Assembly (NCBI GenBank): GCA_964570585.1
Contig: CAZMYR010000042.1
Location: forward strand, 1-13,679
From: G020354945 sp964570585
GTDB taxonomy: Bacteria; Omnitrophota; Gorgyraeia; JABMRG01; JAFGKX01
DNA length: 13,679 bases
Reading direction: 5' to 3'
Positions 6,402-13,679 of the stretch are shown here, piece after piece (within the stretch, counting starts at the first letter, position 1; every line of letters starts with the position of its first letter). Position numbers and translations under genes: made by a program. Under the pieces are notes generated by a model. It searched no databases, was not told where the DNA came from, and was given only the letters and a program-made list of their open reading frames with translations.

Positions 6402-7649
6402 CTACTTCCACATCTCCTTCAAGGCATTATAGGCCTTCTTAGGGATTCTTTTATTCAGGCCGTTTTCGTCTTTCTCGGAAGAAAGAGAAATTATGCCGAA
6501 CCATTCCTCGTTCATATTCATACCACCGGCTGCATGGATGTCAAAATAGTATGAACCATTAGACCAGCTGGCTTCTGTATTATGGACGGCCCAGGTAAAA
6601 GGATTGTCTGCCCGGTATTTCCACCATTCATCATTCCATTCAAAGACAGCCCCCCCAAGGCAGTTTTTCTCTCCTTTTCCTTTAAATGTATTATTTTCGA
6701 GCTCCGTCCATAGCTGTCTTAAAAACAACACCTGATTATCTTCATCCGGTTTTTGTAATAACGCATTATATGAATCGCACCCAAATTCTATCATAATGCA
6801 CGGTTTGCCAAATCTTCTCTTCAGTTGCCTGAATAAAGAGCCGAAGGATTTACCTCTGTAGATAATTATTCCTACAAAGTCCATATCAGGACAGCACTCT
6901 TTTGCTACTTCTATAGCCCCTAATTCGCCGTTTCCAAAGCCAACCGGCCGGCTAGGATCTACCTTTTTTACTATCTTTGCCAGTTCATTCATAAATGTAT
7001 AATATATCTTTGCCCTTGCTATTTTCCTGTCATAAGGATTGGTAATTTTATCCAGCGAAGGGGTAGACCAGGGATTTATCCTGCCGTCAAAGGAATAGTT
7101 TGCTTCATTGCCTAATACCCAGGTCAAAATGCCCGGTGTACCTTTGTATTCTTTAACCATCCTGTAAACTTCTCTTTTAATTCTCATCTGGAGGTCGGGG
7201 TCGGCATAATTTGCAGGAGGATAATCCCAGAAACCTAAGCCATGCCCAAGAATTGTCCGTATTTTAAAATTCTCATAAAGGTCTGTTATAACCCTTTTTA
7301 CCTGGGCAGGGTTGCCGCCCGGCTCATAAACCCTGATGGTGTTTACGCCCATCTCTTTCATTAACCTGCCGTCTTTCATCCAGGGTTTTCGAGAATCACC
7401 CCACCAGTTATACAAATGGCTCTCATCCGTAGGAACAGGGCTATAGCATACTCCTCTTACAATAAAAGGCTTACCGTCTACTATGAGTTGATAGGTTTCT
7501 GCATCCGGTTTGTTAATATAAGTCATTCCTTTCTTAGAAAGCCTCATCAATATTACGCCGCTTATTACAAGAAGTGCTATAAGTATTACAATTAAAACCC
7601 CGATTATTATTTTTTTGGAAATTTGTGTAGATTTCTTTTCCTTAGCCAT
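6402..7649 (-). CDS. Membrane-anchored clan GH-A (GH2-like) glycoside hydrolase
   Basis: A 415-residue enzyme with a basic N-terminus (MAKEKKSTQISKK) and one membrane helix at about 14-36, followed by a catalytic domain that should face the periplasm. The barrel begins at about residue 54 (LIVDGKPFIVRGVCYSP), has GVNTIRVYEP at 101-110, the acid/base motif VLGNE (Glu182) and the nucleophile motif MIEFG (Glu288), and ends with EWNDEWWK and a short C-terminal helix. These features fit the GH2 catalytic domain without the usual beta-sandwich domains; the GVNTIRVY segment also resembles GH72 glucanosyltransferases, so transferase activity is possible. The second glycosidase (384-2414) has the same barrel and is a paralogue. 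The start has a good Shine-Dalgarno (AGAGGAG). It lies between two palindromic repeats, after the carbohydrate-binding-like lipoprotein and before the transporter. Confidence 0.88.
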   Translation of the reverse strand: MAKEKKSTQISKKIIIGVLIVILIALLVISGVILMRLSKKGMTYINKPDAETYQLIVDGKPFIVRGVCYSPVPTDESHLYNWWGDSRKPWMKDGRLMKEMGVNTIRVYEPGGNPAQVKRVITDLYENFKIRTILGHGLGFWDYPPANYADPDLQMRIKREVYRMVKEYKGTPGILTWVLGNEANYSFDGRINPWSTPSLDKITNPYDRKIARAKIYYTFMNELAKIVKKVDPSRPVGFGNGELGAIEVAKECCPDMDFVGIIIYRGKSFGSLFRQLKRRFGKPCIMIEFGCDSYNALLQKPDEDNQVLFLRQLWTELENNTFKGKGEKNCLGGAVFEWNDEWWKYRADNPFTWAVHNTEASWSNGSYYFDIHAAGGMNMNEEWFGIISLSSEKDENGLNKRIPKKAYNALKEMWK

Positions 7650-7662
7650 AGTAACTCCTCTG

Positions 7663-7767
7663 AATTTTAATTAGGGGCAATTTTAATTGGGGACAGACAC
7701 CATTTAAAAATATATCTCTCATGTTTTAAATGGTCTCTGTCCCTAATTAAAATTCCCAATTAAAATT
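7663..7767. repeat. Palindromic repeat with GGGGACAGACACC core
   Basis: Arms 7679-7709 and 7724-7754 match at 29 of 31 positions, with a 14-nt loop. The pairing continues outward as a second AATTTTAATT block on each side, so the full element reaches from 7663 to 7767. One end overlaps the stop codon of the upstream lipoprotein gene and the other ends just before the Shine-Dalgarno of the glycosidase. The core GGGGACAGACACC is one I recall from REP-like repeats near RAYT (IS200-like Y1) transposases. No transposase is present here, so any mobility would have to act in trans. Confidence 0.9.
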
Positions 7768-8428
7768 ATTCGTACTTTATATCATCCAGATAAAAGACCA
7801 TTCCTTCCGGATTATCGTCACCGCTGGCTGAGAAGCAAAAACCGCCGATTATGTGGGATAAATCCTGCCCGGTTAGATCTATTTCATACTGCTTCCATTC
7901 TTTTGTAAGCATAGCCGGACCGATTCCCGCTGAAGCAGTGTCTGAAAATTCACCGGTCATACCTCCTACTTTAAACTCAGCGATTATCTCTCCACCTTTT
8001 TCTCCTCTGGCCCAGAAGGTGAGCTTTTCTGCTCCCGTTAAATCAAAACCTGCTCTTTTATAGCCCCAGTTGTTAGCCGGATTCTGCCAGTACATGCCTA
8101 TCCAGCCGGCTCCTTGCGAGCGTCTGGGAATATGCTCTATCCTTATACAGCTTGTGCCTGCATGAGGATTTTCCATCCACATATCATTGAATTTTATATC
8201 ACCATAATCACCCATCCATCCGGATGGAATATAGTGGTTATTGGGAGAACGCCTATCAGTGTATACATCAAATACTCTGAACGCTTTTGCCGCAACCTTT
8301 GCGCCCGGGTCTTCTTCCAATTCCTCTATTACCACCTCTTCCTTTTTGGCGCAGCCGGTTAAGACAACCACAGATGCTATTACAAACACACAAATAACCG
8401 CTCCAAGCAAAATTAAACTCCTTTTCAT
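7766..8428 (-). CDS. Carbohydrate-binding-module-like lipoprotein
   Basis: A 220-residue lipoprotein. The signal peptide is followed by the lipobox VLTGC (Cys26) and an acidic linker (EEVVIEELEEDPG). The rest is a single beta-sandwich of the galactose-binding-like type. It runs from about residue 50 (FRVFDVYTDRRSPNNHYIPS) through GTSCIRIEH, GAGWIGMYWQNP, the typical core LTGAEKLTFWARGEKGGE, then KEWKQYEIDLTGQDLS and the final FYLDDIKYE. That last part and the LTFWARG strand are hallmarks of CBM11/CBM30-like folds, which hold polysaccharides by an aromatic face; several Trp residues are present. It is the first gene after the predicted promoter and has a strong Shine-Dalgarno (GGAGG, 6 nt spacing). 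The role is probably glycan capture for the neighbouring glycosidases. The ligand is unknown, and no catalytic residues are apparent. Confidence 0.85.
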   Translation of the reverse strand: MKRSLILLGAVICVFVIASVVVLTGCAKKEEVVIEELEEDPGAKVAAKAFRVFDVYTDRRSPNNHYIPSGWMGDYGDIKFNDMWMENPHAGTSCIRIEHIPRRSQGAGWIGMYWQNPANNWGYKRAGFDLTGAEKLTFWARGEKGGEIIAEFKVGGMTGEFSDTASAGIGPAMLTKEWKQYEIDLTGQDLSHIIGGFCFSASGDDNPEGMVFYLDDIKYE

Positions 8429-8439
8429 CTTTTACCTCC

Positions 8440-8508
8440 AATTTTAACGAAGTTAACCCCTTCGACTTCGCTCAGGGTTAATCCTGAGTATATCGAAGGA
8501 TTAAAATT
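8440..8508. repeat. Palindromic repeat with CCTTCGACTTCGCTCAGG arm
   Basis: CCTTCGACTTCGCTCAGG (8459-8476) pairs imperfectly with CCTGAGTATATCGAAGG (8483-8499) around a 6-nt loop, and outer AATTTTAA and TTAAAATT blocks pair at the ends. I recall CCTGAGCGAAGTCGAAGG as a common dispersed repeat in many bacterial genomes. Here it lies in the presumed 5' leader and ends one base before the Shine-Dalgarno of the lipoprotein gene. It may change translation or mRNA stability of the first operon gene. Confidence 0.85.
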
Positions 8509-8510
8509 GT

Positions 8511-8546
8511 CCCGAACTCCGGAATTTCGGGGGAGGGACTTTCCCC
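8511..8546. repeat. Small hairpin with degenerate GGGGAAAGTCCC core
   Basis: CCCGAA and TTCGGG (8511-8531) form a 6-bp stem, followed by GGGACTTTCCCC (8535-8546), whose complement GGGGAAAGTCCC looks like a shortened form of the GGGGAAAGTGTCCC core at 6313-6393 and 2234-2392. It lies just inside the predicted transcript start and before the 8440-8508 palindrome. It may be a worn copy of the same repeat family; the match is short and could be chance. Confidence 0.45.
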
Positions 8547-8559
8547 AAAGTGAAATACT

Positions 8560-8588
8560 ATATTATCAAAATCTCCCCAATGGGTCAA
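8560..8588 (-). promoter_or_regulatory. Sigma70-like promoter of the carbohydrate operon
   Basis: On the minus strand TTGACC (8588-8583) and TAATAT (8565-8560) are separated by 17 nt, which is a good sigma70-type match. Transcription would start near 8552, leaving a leader of about 125 nt before the lipoprotein start at 8428. The leader contains two hairpin elements. No operator or riboswitch is recognised. The remaining 8589-8672 holds only the end of the giant gene's 3' flank, with a small GAGGAGG motif at about 8621-8627 not followed by a start codon, and no gene. Confidence 0.6.
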
Positions 8589-8672
8589 GAATAATGTAAA
8601 ATATCTATACTTATATAACCACCTCCTCACTTATGCCGCCTGAAGCGGGAAGAAACCGGAACTCCTTTATTT

Positions 8673-11600
8673 TTATGCGGCCTTCTCGAATAATAAATGG
8701 TGCTCATTTATCGACTGCGGCCTTGTGCTCGTTTCTGCCCTGGGCAATTCTCCTAATTCCATTCCCATAAACTCGGCAAAGTCTTCTAATGAAGGCCCTG
8801 CAAGTTTTGATGAGGTTATATACTCAAGTAACTTATGAACAAAATAAGGAGCTATTTTATCTCTATTTAATCTTTCCCCCGCTAATCTTTCTAAAAGGGC
8901 GAATTGTTGATGTTGTATGGTCTCCTTTCCTATGGTGATATTGGCAATGCAGCTTTGTCTCATTTTTTCATAATTTCGTCTCATAGCTTCTAAGTATTTA
9001 TCTATTTGTGAAATATTTTGTGATGTTGGAGTTAAACCAAAAACTGCAATGAGAGAATCTTTATAGCGCTCGATAAAAGTTTTCTCTTGTGGTTGTTTTT
9101 GCTCAGGTTCGATATATTCTTTATAATATCTTATAAGTTCTAACAATCTTGCTTCAACTTTTATCAGCTTACCCTGCTTGCATAATTCATCTAAGAGCCC
9201 CCTAAGTTCGGCATTCGGGACTTCAAGCTGTATTTTCTTTTTAATATCTTCAAAGCTAAATTCTTTTTCTGGTTCAGAATTAATAGTATCAAGAATTTCT
9301 GCTTTAATTTCAACAATAGAAATCTGCTGGGCTTGGCTTTCGTCAAGCTTCATCTCTTCCAGCACCTCGCATGCCTTTGTATTGAATCTGCGTATGTCAT
9401 CGCTTCTGCTTCTGTGGCCGATGGCTTCGTCAACGCCGCTGGACTCGGTAAGCTCCTCCTTCACCCACTTCGGCACGAGGCCCCTCTCGTCGAACCAGTT
9501 GTAAACAACCGCACGCGTAATATTCGCAGGCTCAAGCGTGCCGAGATAGGCGGATAATTCTCTCAAGGTCTCCTCGGTTACGTCAGCAGAATAGACAATT
9601 CCTTTGGCCAAGGCTCTCGCTTTCACGATATCTATTTTCATTACTTCTTCAAAATATGCAGCAAGCAAATCGCACGGATTATCTTTCATCAATAGATTTC
9701 TCTTTTCAGCTTCTGATACCGGTATGCCCAATCTCATCTTTAAGTCGAGCTCGTCTACCCCGAATTCTAAGGCAAGAGGATCAGTTGCTTGCTTGGTTAC
9801 TACATCGTATGTCCTTCTCATAAGACCTTCTTCCATTCCTGTATGAACATTTCCTCTAAAGCTAAATAGATATATATTCTCTTCTTCCATAATCTGCTCT
9901 ATTTCACTTCTTAGTAATTCATCCCTCTTATCGTCCGCTGGCTTTATGTAAACATAGCATTTCTCAATATTCTCCAGATGTTTATCAAAATCTCCTTTTA
10001 TAAAATAATCAAAAGCTTCACTTTGATATTTCCTTGCATAAACTGCGCCAACCCAGCTTTCTATATTTCGTTCTTCTAAAACTATTTCGACATGATTTTC
10101 TTTGAGAAACTCAAAAAGTGCATACATAAAATCGGCCGTAGGTCTTGGGGAGATGACTTCGTATAGGTATGCAAGAGTTCTCTCTCCTCTTATTATTTGG
10201 CTAAACATTATCTCGGCAGCCTTATAATAACTCTGGAATTCCCTGCGAGCTTCATCAGGGTTTCTCTTATAAAAAGCTAAGAGTTCTTGGACGAATTTAT
10301 CTTTATAATTATCGTCAGGGCCCCACTCCACTAAAAATTTGACCTTCTTACCGGCTTTCCTGGCAGCTCTGATTCTTCCTTTAAGATATTCTTTATGTTC
10401 CTCAAATCTTCCCTTTGTCGCATGTATCACATATATCATATCAAAGGAGTCGTTCTGCATCGGTTCGACGTCAGGGAATTGACCTTCAAACACGGGCTTG
10501 CCCACGGGTTCGTTACCATATTCGCCACCAGTGCCTCTCGCCGCGAGGATGTGGTCGGCGAAGCGGGGGCTNNNNNNNNNNNNNNNNNNNNNNNNNNNNN
10601 NNNNNNNNNNNNNNNNNNNNNNNNNNNNNNNNNNNNNNNNNNNNNNNNNNNNNNNNNNNNNNNNNNNNNNNTCCGGGTCTTCGTCTTTAGCTATGCTGAA
10701 TAAGTCGATAAGGCCAAGTGGATCAGTGGACTTCATTCGCAGTATCTCGTTAGGTTCAGTTGCGCTGACACTGAGGGCTTGACTGAGTGCTCGCTCCAGC
10801 TTATAATTGAACACGAGGTGGCTGGTCTCATGGGCCCTGAGGCCTTCTTTTTCGCCCAGTCTCAGTGAACCATCTATTACAATTGTCCCTCCGCTGAATA
10901 AATAAGACCCGTCTCTTGCTGTTATGCCTAGTTGCTGACCAAATTCCGTATTGGCGAGATTTTGGAAGAATGGAGGTTGCACATAAACTACAGACTGTGG
11001 ATCTTCATAAACAACAGGAATGTATTCCAAAGCATGGGCTACCATATCTTGCAAATCTTCATCTTCTGAATTATCCTCAAGAATATCAATGAGGTGCCGG
11101 AGCGCCAGTTTGGTGCCGGTAATCCTCAACGCATTCGCTGCAGCAAGTCTTTCCTGGATAGGCCTATCTGAACGTAGCGAAATCAAGATTTGTTCTACTA
11201 TAAAGTCCTCCTTTGCCTGAAGTGCAGCGAGTTCAGTTGATAAATTTTCTCCTTCATCAATTGCCTGCTGGATACTTGCTTTCTGAACAGCAATATCAGA
11301 CTGCATGATTCCCAGCAGCTCTCCGGCTATTTTATATGCAGTGGTTGGACCCGCGAACAAACTTACTAGATTCTTAACGATATTTTCATCATAATAGACT
11401 TCGGGAATAAGCTCTATTCCCATATTGCCCAGCGCCACGACGATTTCTTCTAACAACGACGGAACATATTCGCTCAACAGGGCAGAGTATAGCGTTTCTG
11501 CGCCTTCAGAGCCCATTTGAGCAAAGTTGGCATAGGCCGCTCTTCTCACTTCAGGGTCGGGATTCCATTGCATAGTTTCTACGGTATAATCGGCTATGTA

Positions 11601-13679
11601 ATCTAATATGTCATGAGTCTCGCCTAAAGTCCTATTTCTTAACTCTTCGTCTGTCTCATCAAGTACGCCTGATGGAATTCCTTCTCTCACGACATGGAAG
11701 ATGAGTATTGGCTTGGTCGGATGCGGTACTGCTAAGATGTTTGTGCGAGAGTCCCGGAAATGGACTATATCACGGTTCCATCCCGTCAGCTGAGGCTGGC
11801 TTATTTCGAACATTTGGGCAAATCCGATACTGATTGACCCAGAGGGTGGATTAGTAAAAAGCGCATGTAGCGCAGCATCTCTAAGCTCTTCGTTTTCGAA
11901 GGAGATGCTCTTATAATCGTGCGCGATACCCAAAGTATGGGCCGTTTCTGGTTCAAATTCATTATGGCTCAGTCTGCCGACCATACTATCGGCAGCGTCC
12001 CGCCTGATTTCAGGCTCAGCCTCTGGATGTAGTGCTATTCTATAGTCACGCAGCTTCTTTAAGCCTAAGTCTGATATGAAACCCTCATAATCCTTTTCTA
12101 GTTCCGTATCAGCAAAACCTCCAATTTGTCCGAATTCAGCAGATTGTATCAGATCATCCATATCCAAGAATCTATTGGCATAATAGAGCACAGCAAAAAC
12201 AACGCTTGCAGTTCCAACTGTAAGTTTGCCTTGTTCAAGTAACTCGTAAGCACGGGATACAAAATCCCCTATCGCCACTTTCGCCTGCACCTTAAATGCA
12301 GGCAGCGCTGTCTCCATCTTCTCCACAGCTTCCAGCATAAACCACCAGCCTACGAGTTCGCGGATGTCATCTACGATATCCTCATAAATCTCTTCTCTTC
12401 CGTAATAAGGAGCAGGGTTGAAACTGAATCGCTTAAAATAACCGTGATAACCTATTCCACTTCTAATATGTCCGACATCGAGTTCAACCGGGTCGAATCC
12501 TAACCTTATGCTATCATCGAATATGCATTGTCCGATTTCACGTAATACAAGGACTGGATTTAATTCGACATGCAATGGTGCAGCCAGGTTTATGTCTAAT
12601 ACCCTGGCGATGTAGTTTTCATCGAAACACTCTTCAGAAAGCTGGTATTCCGCCCTATTTAGAGGCGTATTAAGTACTGTAACAGAGAATACCCTACGGG
12701 TACTGTCCTTGTTGAATGAAAAGTCTATTCTATCTATCTTCTTGCCAATGCCCATTTCAGCCAATACCGCATAGACATCTTCCAATAATGGAGGAACGTG
12801 TTCGGACACTTCTAATGTGAATCGCAAGAAATTCTCGAGCTCTTCTTCCATATCTGGTCGTACCAGGGTTAGGCTGGCATCTGTATATTTGATATGTTCG
12901 TAAATATTTTCTGCATATGCGGGATCTATTCTTATATGTTTATCTTTGAGTTTCTCTTCGTTCCATTTCTCGAGCATCTTATTGAAATTCTCGAGTGAGT
13001 CGAATATTTCCGATTTATCGGTATACTCCTGTTCTTGCATATATCTAATTAAAAATGCTCTTACTTCATTCATTCCGCTCTCCTGGGCGAGGGTCGGGAA
13101 AAGGGCAGGATTGAGGCGGCTCTCCTCGAGCAGACGCTCCACTTGGATGAGGAAGCGTATAACTTCAGGAATATTTGAAAGTGAATACTCGCTTACCGGC
13201 GCCATGCTATCCTTATCTACAACATAGTCAGCCAAGGTCTCTATTATAACCGGCCTTACCAGCACAAGGATTGCGGAGCCGTTGTCATTGCCGAAGTTAG
13301 CATCGTTGCGGATTATGAGTTCATACTCTACACCGTCAATTTCGAGCATTTGTCTATCATTGGAGATAAGGACATCGCCTGTTAAATATCGCTGCTCAAG
13401 TGGACCTTTAAGCTTAACGCTTTCTATTCCAACAACCGGAACTTCGTATGTAAGCCTACCTACTTTTATTGTTACCGTGCCATCGCCGATAGTTACATCG
13501 GATGTAGGAATGTCTATTGCCCCTATACTTGACTTGTGGTAATTATAGGCATAGGCAACAACAGACGGCCAGACGGACGTCCAAGTAACATTCCTTTTCA
13601 TGTATCCACTAAAAACACGGTCTCTATCATTTATAATCGCATCCTCTAATTGCAGTATAAAGTCCTCATCCTCCCTTAA
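8673..13679 (-). CDS. Giant multidomain HEAT-repeat protein, 5' partial, interrupted by an assembly gap
   Basis: The minus-strand frame is open from the window edge to a TAA at 8673 (more than 1,600 codons). ATG at 13601 is the first Met, but the frame continues upstream for 26 more codons, so the true start is probably outside. Numbering from that Met: residues 1-500 are unrecognised; about 520-870 contain HEAT/PBS-lyase-like repeats (for example EVRRAAYANFAQMGSEG and ERLAAANALRITG); HETSH at 924-928 is an HExxH zinc-metalloprotease-like motif; 978-1011 are the N gap. After it, about 1050-1255 runs from DMIYVIH through FLVEWGPDDN to FRGNVHTG, a layout reminiscent of TIKI/ChaN-like domains. 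Residues about 1430-1490 look like a winged helix. The gap is a 100-N placeholder, so the two halves could be separate genes that share a frame by chance. Base composition switches sharply inside the gene. No signal peptide can be judged. Function unknown; large HEAT proteins usually act as binding scaffolds. Confidence 0.75.
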   Translation of the reverse strand, partial: LREDEDFILQLEDAIINDRDRVFSGYMKRNVTWTSVWPSVVAYAYNYHKSSIGAIDIPTSDVTIGDGTVTIKVGRLTYEVPVVGIESVKLKGPLEQRYLTGDVLISNDRQMLEIDGVEYELIIRNDANFGNDNGSAILVLVRPVIIETLADYVVDKDSMAPVSEYSLSNIPEVIRFLIQVERLLEESRLNPALFPTLAQESGMNEVRAFLIRYMQEQEYTDKSEIFDSLENFNKMLEKWNEEKLKDKHIRIDPAYAENIYEHIKYTDASLTLVRPDMEEELENFLRFTLEVSEHVPPLLEDVYAVLAEMGIGKKIDRIDFSFNKDSTRRVFSVTVLNTPLNRAEYQLSEECFDENYIARVLDINLAAPLHVELNPVLVLREIGQCIFDDSIRLGFDPVELDVGHIRSGIGYHGYFKRFSFNPAPYYGREEIYEDIVDDIRELVGWWFMLEAVEKMETALPAFKVQAKVAIGDFVSRAYELLEQGKLTVGTASVVFAVLYYANRFLDMDDLIQSAEFGQIGGFADTELEKDYEGFISDLGLKKLRDYRIALHPEAEPEIRRDAADSMVGRLSHNEFEPETAHTLGIAHDYKSISFENEELRDAALHALFTNPPSGSISIGFAQMFEISQPQLTGWNRDIVHFRDSRTNILAVPHPTKPILIFHVVREGIPSGVLDETDEELRNRTLGETHDILDYIADYTVETMQWNPDPEVRRAAYANFAQMGSEGAETLYSALLSEYVPSLLEEIVVALGNMGIELIPEVYYDENIVKNLVSLFAGPTTAYKIAGELLGIMQSDIAVQKASIQQAIDEGENLSTELAALQAKEDFIVEQILISLRSDRPIQERLAAANALRITGTKLALRHLIDILEDNSEDEDLQDMVAHALEYIPVVYEDPQSVVYVQPPFFQNLANTEFGQQLGITARDGSYLFSGGTIVIDGSLRLGEKEGLRAHETSHLVFNYKLERALSQALSVSATEPNEILRMKSTDPLGLIDLFSIAKDEDPXXXXXXXXXXXXXXXXXXXXXXXXXXXXXXXXXXSPRFADHILAARGTGGEYGNEPVGKPVFEGQFPDVEPMQNDSFDMIYVIHATKGRFEEHKEYLKGRIRAARKAGKKVKFLVEWGPDDNYKDKFVQELLAFYKRNPDEARREFQSYYKAAEIMFSQIIRGERTLAYLYEVISPRPTADFMYALFEFLKENHVEIVLEERNIESWVGAVYARKYQSEAFDYFIKGDFDKHLENIEKCYVYIKPADDKRDELLRSEIEQIMEEENIYLFSFRGNVHTGMEEGLMRRTYDVVTKQATDPLALEFGVDELDLKMRLGIPVSEAEKRNLLMKDNPCDLLAAYFEEVMKIDIVKARALAKGIVYSADVTEETLRELSAYLGTLEPANITRAVVYNWFDERGLVPKWVKEELTESSGVDEAIGHRSRSDDIRRFNTKACEVLEEMKLDESQAQQISIVEIKAEILDTINSEPEKEFSFEDIKKKIQLEVPNAELRGLLDELCKQGKLIKVEARLLELIRYYKEYIEPEQKQPQEKTFIERYKDSLIAVFGLTPTSQNISQIDKYLEAMRRNYEKMRQSCIANITIGKETIQHQQFALLERLAGERLNRDKIAPYFVHKLLEYITSSKLAGPSLEDFAEFMGMELGELPRAETSTRPQSINEHHLLFEKAA
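10572..10671. other. Assembly gap (100 N)
   Basis: Exactly 100 N bases, the usual placeholder for a gap of unknown size. The reading frame is open on both sides, but the phase relationship across it is not known. The bases next to the gap on the low-coordinate side (10501-10570) are about 67% GC by hand count, well above the surroundings, which may explain why assembly failed. Confidence 0.97.

Noticed and set aside
8429..8552. Riboswitch in the operon leader
   Set aside because: The leader is explained by dispersed palindromic repeats and no known aptamer core is visible.
9178..9557. Plus-strand frames within the giant gene
   Set aside because: Serine-rich low-complexity translations typical of antisense shadows, without a ribosome site.
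8673..13679. Treating the full frame across the N gap as proof of a single protein
   Set aside because: The 100-N gap is a placeholder; the frame match has a one-in-three chance of being accidental.
1..13679. Transposase, tRNA or rRNA genes
   Set aside because: None of the open frames has transposase motifs and no tRNA or rRNA-like sequence was seen on either strand.

Overview
The window is an AT-rich bacterial scaffold segment with every supportable gene on the minus strand, so the genes read from high to low coordinates. Four proteins carry lipoprotein or export signals, which points to a didERM-type (Gram-negative-like) cell. A giant multidomain protein with HEAT-like repeats, and different palindromic repeats packed into almost every gene gap, suggest an uncultivated lineage such as Candidatus Omnitrophota or another PVC-related phylum. 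The taxonomic call is an inference from gene style, not from a marker gene.

Layout, in transcription order. (1) 13679-8673: one very long reading frame, open at the window edge and interrupted by a 100-N assembly gap, with HEAT-like repeats, an HETSH metalloprotease-like motif before the gap, and unrecognised C-terminal domains. (2) 8672-8429: a non-coding stretch holding a sigma70-like promoter and two hairpin elements. (3) 8428-1: an apparent carbohydrate operon. It encodes a carbohydrate-binding-like lipoprotein, a membrane-anchored clan GH-A glycosidase, a solute-binding lipoprotein, MalF-like and MalG-like permeases, a TPR-like lipoprotein, a second larger clan GH-A glycosidase lipoprotein, and the start of another exported protein cut by the window edge. 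The likely logic is that surface or periplasmic glycosidases trim a glycan, the lipoproteins hold it, and the ABC transporter imports the released oligosaccharide. The transporter ATPase is not in the window.

The most unusual layer is the repeats. Five of the junctions in this operon carry a long imperfect palindrome that starts near the upstream stop codon and ends near the next ribosome binding site. They belong to several families, and some share the core GGGGAAAGTGTCCC. One 159-bp palindrome lies inside the 5' coding end of the second glycosidase. It is a multiple of three long, has no stop in the gene's frame, and taking it out on paper rebuilds a textbook lipoprotein signal peptide (MSKLLLLLLIAFTAGC). 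This looks like an in-frame insertion into a signal peptide, comparable in principle to the Rickettsia palindromic elements.
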